From the NCBI GenBank assembly GCA_030220185.1, contig JASPKZ010001598.1, positions 1,570,501-1,634,500 of the forward strand: a DNA stretch of 64,000 nucleotides, in the 5' to 3' direction. Of this stretch, positions 55,633 through 64,000 are shown in pieces (the stretch's first letter is position 1; every line of letters starts with the position of its first letter). Source of the stretch: Diploptera punctata (lineage: Eukaryota; Arthropoda; Insecta; Blattodea; Blaberidae). The notes below the pieces were generated by a model. The model saw only the letters and a program-made list of their open reading frames with translations. It was not told the origin of the DNA and did no database searches. A program made the translations under genes and the position numbers.

Positions 55633-56303
55633 ATAAATTTGTATTTTATTTCATAAAATAATGTTAATATCGACAGCGAGTATCCAAGATAAAATTATGT
55701 AAACTTATCGGTATAGAGAAAATCCGATATTGACGCATCCACGTCTTGTATGTAGTTTTAGCCTGAATTATTTTGAAACATTAAGCTATTTCAAGTTTAT
55801 TCTTCCAATAGGCTACATCATGGTAGTTAATTTAGCGAAGAGTAGGTGTGCACCCATGTTTAGCTGGGGAGGAATTACAAATCACAAGAGGACGAGACTA
55901 AAAGCATTTTATGAAGGGAGAAACTTCTTATCTGTTTCTATCCTAGGGACGGGGGGGGGGGAGAACGAATACGCCAGGCAAAGGGTATAAAAACATTGTT
56001 TTTCAAATATTCATAAGCAATAATGCAGATGTGTATACGGGAAGCTTGCAAGCTGAGATGTGCCCCAAAGGACCAACTACAGGCCTTGGGCTGGCTTCGC
56101 CAACTACTTTGCGTTTCTTGGATATTAATTTTCACTCGGTGTAAGGTGGAGCCTCCCGGTTCGTCATTCATATCGTCTTGGTTGACATAGAACAGGGACC
56201 AACTTGCTAGATGATTCACACAATATGGGGTCGATTTCTTTATTAATTTCCTGAGACTATGAAAACTTTTTTTTTTATAATTTCATTACTTTTTTTGGTA
56301 GCA
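55633..56303. other. Unrecognised sequence with an 11-G run
   Basis: A G run at about 55,951-55,961. Short frames on both strands lack motifs. Composition around 56,030-56,180 is less AT-rich. Confidence 0.35.
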
Positions 56304-57310
56304 ATCTTCTTCTTCTTCTTAAACTTAATTTGTAGGATTTTCATCCTGTTTATTTCCAAAATCACTCCTCGGAGGAAGACGTATTGGATGTTCATTCACT
56401 GTCTATCCATCTCTTGGCAGGTCTTCCTCTTGTTCTTCTCCGGACCATTGGTCTATCTTCTTTAGCTCTTTTTGCAAGCCGGTTTTCTTCCATTCTTTCT
56501 ATATAACCCTTCCAATATTTTCGTCCATCTATAATAAATTTGATTATGTCTTGAATATGGCAGTTGTCCCTAATTTCTGTGTTGTGTATTTTATCAAATA
56601 ATGTTTTCCCCTGAATAGTTCTTAAGATTTTCATTTCGCATGTGCTTATTATTTGTTTAGTTTTTGTTGTATCAGCTCTAGTTTCTGCTCCATATACGAT
56701 AACTGGTCGAACTATCATTTTGTATATGCGGGTTTTGCTTTCTATTGACATATGTTTGTTGCGCCAAATTAAATCTTTCATAGATCCTGATATTTGTGCT
56801 GCTTTATCAGCTTGTTTCTTTACTTCTTTGATTAAATTTTTAGTGTGTGTTATTAATACACCTAAATAATTAAATTCTGACACTTGTTCTATGATTTTTC
56901 TTTCCACTTCTAATTTGCATCTTACTGGTTCTTTTGATATTGTTAAGCATTTTGTCTTATTCGTGTTAATTTCCATATTGTATTTTTTGGCATTTATATT
57001 AAATTGATGTAAAGATCTTTGTAAATTATCTTCAGATTCTGAAAGAAGAACGACATCATCTGCGTAACATATTAAGTGAAATCTAGTGTTTCCCATTTTA
57101 TAACCCAAACGTAGTAGTATGTTTTCAATAATTTTATCCATTATAATATTAAATAAGAATGGACTTAAAGAGTCACCTTGCCTGATGCTCTTTGTGAGCG
57201 TTATTTCTTCAGTTTGCTGTTCTTTTACTTTGATTACTGTTTTGCAGTGGTAGCAATCGACTTCTTAAAACTCTTCTATAATCTCCTCAATCTACGAGGG
57301 AGCGTTCAAG
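56304..57310 (-). mobile_element. LINE family G, RT second half to 3' end
   Basis: Open for 249 codons with more in frame upstream: SIRQGDSLSPFLFNIIMDKI (RT block 4), LICYADDVVLLSESEDNL (catalytic YADD), EFNYLGVLITHTKNLIKEV, IYKMIVRPVIVYGAETRADT, CEMKILRTIQGKTLFDKIHN, YIERMEENRLAKRAKE, TRGRPAKRWIDSE. Then a 3' UTR and a GAA tail at 56,304-56,325. The best-preserved RT in the window. Missing: endonuclease and RT blocks 0-3. A short 3' UTR sister is at 45.8/46.4 kb. Confidence 0.93.
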
Positions 57311-57464
57311 TAACTTATTCAATGCCAACTCGCTGCAGATTTCTTGCTTCCGTTCCTGTCCACAACGCATCGATGGCGTTAAAGAGTCTACTTCCATTCT
57401 TTTTTCTTTTCCGCTATATCCTCCTTCGATTGGCGAAAAGTCCGTCAAACAGGAACTGCATAAC

Positions 57465-57925
57465 TAACTAACTCACTGGCACTATCGAACCCCGTAGATT
57501 CATGGCAACGTGGACATAAGCTCTCCATACATCCCTATCCTGAGCTAATATTTTCCAATCATTCCCTGTATAATTTATTTCCCTCAAATCATGGTTTATT
57601 TTATTATCCCACCTCATTCTTAGTCTAAAACTGGGCGTTTTCCCTCTGGTTTTCTTACAAGAAGCTTCCATGCACATCTTTCATTTCCCATTTGTGCCAC
57701 ATGTCCCTGCCCATCGCAGTCTAGGAGACTTAATTGTTATTATATCTGGTTTCCTATGAAGACAATGTGGCTCACTGCTATGTAGTCTTCTCAATTATCC
57801 AATTTGTTCATCTCTCTTTGGGCCAAAAATTTCCCTAAGAACTTTATTAGCAAATACTCGTAATCTCCTTTCCTCCCTTAAAGTAAGAGTCCATGTTTCA
57901 CATCCATAATATATAACCCTATATA
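57465..57925 (-). mobile_element. LINE family A, copy 7
   Basis: 3' end CACTGGCACTATCGAACC preceded by AACT units at 57,465-57,476. On the minus strand MRWDNKINHDLREINYTGND-like; truncated near 57,925. Degenerate. Confidence 0.85.
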
Positions 57926-58019
57926 TATTTTATTAATTAAATCGTCTGTATCTAGTTTCGTTGAGACAAAACACGAGTAGGCTACCTCTAAAGCGTTTGT
58001 AAGTTTAGGACTTTCAAAC

Positions 58020-58850
58020 AGGTCTAAGTTAAAATCGAGAAGGCCTACAACTTAATGGTATTAATAAGCTGTTAGTTTATGCTGATAATGTAGTATTATT
58101 AGGCGATAGCGAGGAGATACTAAAGGCCAACACACGCACTCTACTGATTAACACTAAGAAATTGGGACTGGAAGTAAACATCAATAAAACTAAATATATG
58201 TTGACACACAAAAATAGACTAGGCTACATTTTATAATAGAAAAGGACAGTAAATGACAAATGAGGGAAATTTTTAAACAGCGGCTGAATTCAAATATCTA
58301 GAAATAATAATTACAAATAGAAATGCGGTTCACAAAGGGATTAAACATAGACTCGATTCTGGAAATGCATGTTATTATTACATTACAGGGACTCGCATGT
58401 TATATAGATGCGGAAAAGGGACTCTTACTTTAAGAAAAGGAGAAATTATTACCCAGTAGGCCTAGGCAGAAAAAAAAATTCTTAGGAAAAAATTTGGGCC
58501 AAAGAGAGATGAACAGACAGACGAATGGAGAAGATTGTATTAACGGTAAGCTACATGATCTTTTTGTGAAACCAATTATAACAAAAAGAGTTAAATCTTG
58601 TAGACTGCGATGGATAGGACATGTGGCACGAATGGGGTATGAAAGAGGAGCTGGTAACTCCTTCTAGGAAAACTTGAGGGAAAGAGTCCAGCAGGTCAAG
58701 AATGAGGTGGGAGAATAACAAGATATGAGGGAAGCAGATTAGGCCTCTATACGAGATAATTGGAAATTCTTAGCTCAGGATAGGAATGAATGGAGAGCTT
58801 ATGCCCGCATGGCCATGAACCTACGAGTTCGATAGAACCAGTGAATTAGT
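58020..58850 (+). mobile_element. LINE family A, copy 8
   Basis: Starts in the RT region (LLVYADNVVLLGDSEEILKA, with N for the second Asp of YADD), then the standard A tail to GATAGAACCAGTG. Head-to-head with copy 7. TA-GAC-TA-GGC-TA occurs near 58,215 where sister copies read AAATACATT. Confidence 0.85.
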
Positions 58851-58851
58851 A

Positions 58852-59062
58852 TGAGAGGCCAGAAGCCAGCTGGTAGTCCTTGGAATTTAGCTCTACCAGC
58901 CAGATGCTGATTTTCCATTCACATGTAGGCCTATTTTTTATAGAAGTGAACAATCGTCGAGCAAGAATAGGAGTGACACGTGGTCAACATTTCGAGTCTT
59001 TCAGCGGTTATAGCTGTTTTTCTTAATCTGGAGCCGCTACTTATTGTAAGGGTAAAAAGGTG
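58852..59062 (-). mobile_element. SINE family 4, copy
   Basis: GAGGCCAGAAGCCAGCTGGT, GGAGTGACACGTGGTCAACA and GAGCCGCTACTTATTG, matching 33,386-33,600. Confidence 0.7.
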
Positions 59063-59135
59063 ATTCCACTACAGGTCATAGGAGGCCCTTGGTGTAGAAG
59101 GAGGTTAACACTTCCAACTTTCTAGATAATCGACT

Positions 59136-59740
59136 TACTTACTTACTCACTGGCACTATCGAGCCCATAGGTTCATGGCCGCGCGGACATAAGCCCCCCA
59201 TACATCCCTATCCTGAGCTAATGCTTTCCAATCATTCCCTGTACAATCCACCTCCCTCAAATCATAGTTAATGCTATTCTCCCACCTCATTCTTGGTCTA
59301 CCAACTAGGCGCTTTCCCTATGCCTTTCCTACTAGAAGCTTCAATGCAAATCTTTCATTCCCCATACGTGCAACATGTCCTGCCCATCGCAGTCTACGAG
59401 ACTCAACTGTTCTTATTATATCTGGCTTCTTATAAAGACCATGTAGTTCATTGTTGTGTGGTCTTCTCCATTCACCTGTTTGTTCATCTCTCTTTGGTCC
59501 AAAAATGTTCCTAAGTACTTTATTCTCAAATACTTGTAATCTCCTTTCCTCCCTTAAAGTAAGAGTCCATATTTCGCATCCATATAATATAACTGGTAGA
59601 ATAATAGTTTCATATAGGCCTATTTTCAGTTTAACGTTTTTGAAAGGAGTTGGGACATCAAGAGTCTCTACAATGCATAATAGCACGCATTTCCAGAATT
59701 GAGTCTATGTTTAATTTCTTTGTGCATCTCATCTAGATAA
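59136..59740 (-). mobile_element. LINE family A, copy 9
   Basis: Minus strand open for 122 codons: ETIILPVILYGCEIWTLTLR, EERRLQVFENKVLRNIFGPK, DIIRTVESRRLRWAGHVARM. The ACTT-type tail is at 59,136-59,149. TA-GGCC-TA at 59,615-59,622 is an exact 6-bp insertion relative to copies 3, 6 and 11. Confidence 0.9.
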
Positions 59741-60177
59741 TCGACTACAGTAATTATATGTCAACTGTACTCATTTCAGTTAGAAGCTGAGACGACCCCA
59801 GGGTCATAGAGTTGCCAGAGTCTTGAGACCGTTTACAAAAATACTGGCTCCACCCTAATTGCTCATAATACTGGCTAAACACCGGTACATTAACTAACTC
59901 ACTGGCACTATCGAACCTGTAGGTTCATGGTCGCGCGGATATAAGCTCTCCATATATCCCTATCCAGAACTAATGTTTTCAAATCATTTACTGTTTCTAT
60001 ATTTCCCTCAAATCATGGTTAATGTTATTCTTCCACCTCATTCTCGATCTACCAACTGGTATTTTCCCTCTGGCTTTCCTACAAGAAGCTTCCATGAACC
60101 GTCTTTCATTCGACATGTCCTGCCCATCGTAGTCTATGAGACTTAACTGTTCTCATCATATCCGGCTTCCTATAATC

Positions 60178-61183
60178 ATATCGCTCATTTGCTGCAACAA
60201 CGTCATAACTAAAAATTGTCGATTTTGAGTTATTGGTACTACATGAAAGACAAAACTCAGTTCTATATTCAGGAAGAACGACATAAGCTATTGTATACAA
60301 TGAGTTGGTATAGTAATTTGATATTTATGACTATTTAACTCATGCCCCAAATGGGAGTCAATGACCAATCACGTTTCAATGATTTCTGTTTTACAACCAA
60401 TCAGAGTCGTGTTTCACGAAATATTTATCAGTGTTATATTTACCATATTAAAGAAAGCTCCTCCTTTTTAATATTCTGAACAGGTCTGACCATTATTTTG
60501 CAGTGACTGAGCCTGTGAGAAATACGGCTACCAGATTGTATATATAGTGCATGAATGTCAACACATAGCGCTTGCAGGAGTTAATATAAAAACATTTGTA
60601 GCAATTTATTATACCACCAAAAAAAGAAACCACTGTTTGCACTTTCTTAAATGTATTTTTTCCCAGGTAATAATCCAGAAAAATATAATTGTCATATTTA
60701 CATCATACGACATCAGAAATGAATTAATATACAGTTTGATGTGTTTCATTTTTTCTCCACTAGAGAGCATTCTTACAATATTGCGTTCCTTTGGCAATAA
60801 ATAGTATGATCTGGTTGCAGTGATAAACAAAAGAAGCAGATGAAGCGTACCTATCGTTTCTCATTTGTTTTCAAACATCGCCGTTTACATTAAATATATA
60901 AATATTTTAAAATAACTATAGTTAAATAATGATTTGTGAGTAAACAGCTTAATTTTATTCGTTAAATAGTCCTAACAAATGCCACTCTTGATTTCCAAAT
61001 TCTCTAGATAAATTCACTCCTCACTTCGTGAGTCGTGAATTTATCGATAATTTGGAAATCACTCGTGGCATTACTTATGACAAATACAGGCAAAGAGGTA
61101 TATGGATTTCAAACCTTTAAATGGTTTTCCTGAAAAACTATGTTTTTTTGAGTTATGCCGTTGTTGCAGCAAATGAGCGATAT
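60178..61183. mobile_element. 1-kb TIR element (R6) nested in LINE A
   Basis: Terminal inverted repeats of 33 bp: ATATCGCTCATTTGCTGCAA on the left (60,178-60,210) and its complement on the right (61,151-61,183), differing at one or two positions. The interior holds a full R2 copy at 60,327-61,084 and no transposase. A non-autonomous DNA transposon or MITE; target duplication not clear. Confidence 0.85.
60327..61084 (+). repeat. Repeat R2, full copy
   Basis: TGACTATTTAACTCATGCCC start; right end an imperfect hairpin (GATTTCCAAATTCTCTAGAT against ATAATTTGGAAATC); CATTACTTATGACA end. TTATGAC occurs on both sides. Confidence 0.8.
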
Positions 61184-61269
61184 AGTTCACTGTTATTTAG
61201 TCTTCTCCATTCACCTGTATGTTCATCTCTCTTTAGTCCAAAATGTTTCCTAAGATCTTTATTCATACA

Positions 61270-61360
61270 TTTCTAGCTGAAATGACTGGAACCAGCGTAT
61301 GTCACGTTGCTCTGCGCCAAGTCATGATGCCTTAAACCGCTCGGTTACAGCGCGTGATTA
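61270..61360 (-). mobile_element. tRNA-Ser-like SINE head fragment
   Basis: Minus strand GCGCTGTAACCGAGCGGTTT with a B-box-like GCTGGTTCCAGTC. Resembles the family 4 head; too mutated for a tRNA gene. Confidence 0.5.
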
Positions 61361-61972
61361 CTAGACACACGGTAGGCCATGACATATGTTCCCTTTAGTT
61401 CACGTCCTTCTTGATACAGCCCCCGAGGGGCCATGGTTTGCAAGTAAGAACCTAAAAAATAATCGAAAAATCTATATTTAGAGGAAAGATTTGAACGTCT
61501 ACTCGCGAGAGGAGAGTTAAAAGTTATCTACAGTAGACACTAGCCGGTACTTATTACAAATTTCATAGTGGCGCATATTTATGCGATTTTATTGTGCCGA
61601 GGAGTTGGTAAACTTGTCTGAAATATGAGTGTAGGCATCTCCTTCATCCCCCAGGAGACCAACAACTTTTACGATGAAGTGGATGTCATAATGTATCCTA
61701 GTCAAAGTCAATAATGTGGAATGACGGTAAACAAAACTTTATAAACCTATTTCCCTACTGTTTCCAGGGGAATGCATATTATTTCACAAAATGGGTTCGT
61801 CAGTTCAAAATATACTTCCTTGCTTGCTACTATCAGTCCAGGATGGGTATTCGTTTTTTCGATGGCTATCTTCCAACAACTTCAAATGTTTTCTTCTCCC
61901 AGTTCCGTACTGACAATCACTGTTATTATTTAAATTCAAATTAACTGATATTTCATTTTCATAGTGTTCTGC
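61361..61972. other. Unrecognised sequence
   Basis: No feature recognised. Confidence 0.4.
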
Positions 61973-62536
61973 TCAATTCTGGAAATGCATGCTATTATGC
62001 ATTGCAGAGGCTCTCGATGTCCCAACTCCTTTCAAAAAACGTTAAACTGAAAATATATAAAACTATTATTCTACCAGTTATATTATATGGGTGCGAAACA
62101 TGGACCCTTACTTTAAGAGAGGAAAGGAGATTACAAGTATTTGAGAATAAAGTACTTAGGGAAATGTTTGGACCAAAGAGAGATGAAGGGACAGGTGAAT
62201 GGAGAAGACTACATAACAATGAACTACATGGTCTTTATAGGAAACCAGATATAATAAGAACAGTTAAGTCCCGTAGACTGCGATGGGCAGGACATGTTGC
62301 GCGTATGGGGAATGAAAGACGTGCATGGAAACTTCTTGTAGGAAAGCCAGAAGGAAAACGCCCAGTTGGTAGACCAAGAATGAGGTGGGAGAACAACATT
62401 AACTACGATTTGAGGAAAGTAGATTATACAGGGAATGATTGGAAAGCATTAGCTCAGGATAGGGATGTATGGACAGCTTATGTTCGTGCGGCCATGAACC
62501 TACGGGTTCGACAGTGCCAGTGAGTAAGTAAGTAAG
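61973..62536 (+). mobile_element. LINE family A, copy 11 (youngest)
   Basis: 173 codons open without a break to the natural stop: KNVKLKIYKTIILPVILYGC, ETWTLTLREERRLQVFENKV, GLYRKPDIIRTVKSRRLRWA, GKPEGKRPVGRPRMRWENNI, RAAMNLRVRQCQ. It ends GACAGTGCCAGTGAG plus AGTA units. 5'-truncated to the C-terminal region. No GGCC micro-insertion anywhere, unlike the older A copies. Serves as the empty-site reference for the family. Confidence 0.95.
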
Positions 62537-62897
62537 TCTGCTCAAGAGCAGATCTTTCACTGCAAACTCAGCATTCTCCACTCTTTCCTTAACTCAGCTT
62601 TCCTTTTTGTATCTGCATACAAACCATTTATTTTAATATTGTCTACCATCTGATGTCTTTTTCTGCCTCTAACTTTCTTTCCGTTGACCATTCCTTCTAG
62701 AGCATCCTTTATCAGGCAGTTTCTTCTTAGCCAGTGGCCAATCCAATTTTTTTTCCCCTCTTCTTTATGAGTTCCAGCATAATTCTACATTCGCCCACTC
62801 TGTCTAGTACATCCCTATTTCTTACTTTGTCTATCCATTTTATACGTTCCATTCTTCTCCATATCCACATCTCAAAAGCTAATATATTATCCCTTAA
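62537..62897 (-). mobile_element. LINE family F tail
   Basis: Minus strand in two frames: EMWIWRRMERIKWIDKVRNR and DVLDRVGE, then after a frameshift WIGHWLRRNCLIKDALEGMV and GKKVRGRKRHQMVDNIKING. C-terminal LINE ORF2 blocks of another lineage. A 6-bp palindromic GCTCTTGAGC lies at its 3' end. Confidence 0.8.
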
Positions 62898-63222
62898 ATT
62901 GGCTTTTTTTTTGTTTAATGCCACCAGGTTGTCTTTTGTGACATTTCTGGGTTTATCCTCTAGCATTGGCAGAATTGTAATCCATTTCTTAGGTTGGGGC
63001 ACCCGGAAGGCGGAGTTACGATTCCCCGATGGTGTGATGGGTGATAAATGATAGTGAAGCGCCAGGTGTTTTTAACCTAAACTTAACCTAAATTCCAGGC
63101 CATGGACAACCACATGAATAATTCCCTTTAAGGAAAAATTCATATGGTTTGACTGGGAATCGAACACGGAACCTCGTGAACAGTAGTCAGGAACGCTGGC
63201 CACTAGCTCATGAGGCTGGTCA
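62898..63222 (-). mobile_element. SINE family 5, minus copy with head
   Basis: Minus strand head GACCAGCCTCATGAGCTAGT, B box GTGTTCGATTCCCAGTC, then the body as at 5,836-6,110 and a T-rich complement of the A tail near 62,908. Confidence 0.82.
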
Positions 63223-63248
63223 TCATATAGGATACATCAATTGTTTTA

Positions 63249-63741
63249 AGTAATCAATTTATTTGGTGTTTAGTTGATGAAATCCTTATTTATTTAATTA
63301 AATAAAAATAAAACATAGTTTTATATGATTTTCATATTTATTACAACATAAATTCGTAACAGCTGTTTCGGTACTTTGTACCTTCTTCAGACATGATTAC
63401 AAAGTACCGAAAAAGCTGTTAAGAATTTATATTGTAATAAATATGAACAAAAACACAACACAGATATAAGACATCGACTAAAAGTAGAGGAATTAAACAC
63501 AACAATAGAGAAATACAGAACAAACTGGAAAGAACACTTGGCAAGGATGACTGGGAATAGAATACCCAAAGCAGCATACAACTATTCACCACGAGGAAGA
63601 AGAAGTCTGGGAAGACCAATGAAAAGATGGAAAGAGCAGCAATTTGGAGCCGGAACGGCTAGTAAATAAGCCTAAACCGTAAAGAAGAAGAAGAATAAAT
63701 ATGAAAATCATATAAAACTTTAAGTTTTATTATTTAATTAA
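63249..63741. mobile_element. Penelope-like foldback element with nested LINE
   Basis: Inverted arms (AATAAAAATAAAACATAGTT to GTACTTTGTA and back) flanked by the 13-bp duplication ATCAATTGTTTTA (63,236-63,248 and 63,742-63,754). On the minus strand 63,390-63,365 reads CTGAAGA, A, stem GGTAC/GTACC with AAA loop, GAAAC. The right arm is interrupted by a LINE B tail. Confidence 0.82.
63447..63693 (+). mobile_element. LINE family B tail nested in foldback
   Basis: NWKEHLARMTGNRIPKAAYN, YSPRGRRSLGRPMKRWKEQQ, then the stem CCGGAACGGCTAG...GCCTAAACCG and a GAA tail. An 11-bp duplication AATAAATATGA (63,436-63,446 and 63,694-63,704) confirms insertion. Confidence 0.93.
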
Positions 63742-63754
63742 ATCAATTGTTTTA

Positions 63755-64000
63755 TCTGCATCTGTTTTCATAAAACAGAAGAAAGCTAACGATAAGAAAT
63801 TACTGAAATATGTGTGAAATTACACAATACTAGTGTTCGCCCATTGGTCCAAATTGGACCATAAATAATACGTTACCGAACTTATTATCTCAGTTTATAT
63901 TAGGCCTATATTAGACATTGTTAGTTTTATATTGCATTTCACTTTATATGATATTGAACTGGATTATTATTATTATTATTATTATCATTATTATTATTAT
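63755..64000. other. Unrecognised, ending in ATT microsatellite
   Basis: No gene; ATT units from 63,963 to the window edge. Confidence 0.6.

Larger units (their letters stand above)
59890..61262 (-). mobile_element. LINE family A, copy 10, split by a TIR element
   Basis: 59,890-60,177 is the 3' part (tail AACT at 59,890) and 61,184-61,262 resumes upstream (KNVLGPKRDEHTGEWRRLNN-like on the minus strand). About 9 bp of LINE is missing at the join. Confidence 0.85.

Overview
This is eukaryotic, AT-rich intergenic DNA. It most likely comes from an arthropod, probably an insect: the non-LTR retrotransposon tails (ILYGCETWTL, RRLRWAGHVARMG, GKPEGKRP), the intron-bearing tRNA-Tyr and the dense ATT/TTA microsatellites fit that. 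I cannot name the species from sequence alone. I found no convincing multi-exon host protein gene. Nearly every readable protein fragment belongs to a transposable element, and the very long open frames are microsatellites.

Layout. 1-24 kb is a patchwork of 5'-truncated LINE tails (families called A to L here), tRNA-derived SINEs (families 1-6), foldback elements and microsatellites. 24,979-30,880 is one complete, very young LTR retrotransposon on the minus strand: near-identical 1.07-kb LTRs, TAGT target duplication, an 18-nt tRNA-Lys-type primer site and a coiled-coil Gag-like frame, but no pol. It sits at the edge of a decayed pogo/Tigger-like transposase copy. 31-50 kb returns to the LINE/SINE/microsatellite patchwork, including a LINE A copy with a large part of its RT (38.7-40.6 kb) split by a Penelope-like foldback insertion, a CTG tract of about 33 units and a 0.9-kb ATC/ATT array. 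50-64 kb holds CACTG-ended 0.5-kb elements, a long foldback, a tRNA-Tyr gene, a second large RT fragment (56.3-57.3 kb), head-to-head LINE A tails, a 1-kb TIR element nested in LINE A, and a Penelope-like foldback that itself carries a LINE.

Most striking signal. The window is peppered with TAGGCCTA and close variants (TAGGCTA, TAGCCTA, TAGGCATA). Comparing copies of the same repeat shows they are insertions: one copy reads plain TA where another reads TA-GGCC-TA, often with no other change. At one site three copies of one repeat show three states. This is what excision footprints of a TA-targeting DNA transposon with GG...CC ends would look like, analogous to the TA-CA-TG-TA footprints of Tc1. 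The young LTR element and the intact LINE A copy at 62 kb have almost none, as expected if the marks accumulate with age.

How the parts work together. Autonomous LINEs left tails with short 3' stem-loops and microsatellite ends. SINEs and Gag-only elements depend on enzymes encoded elsewhere. Many nested insertions have visible target duplications, giving a relative chronology.
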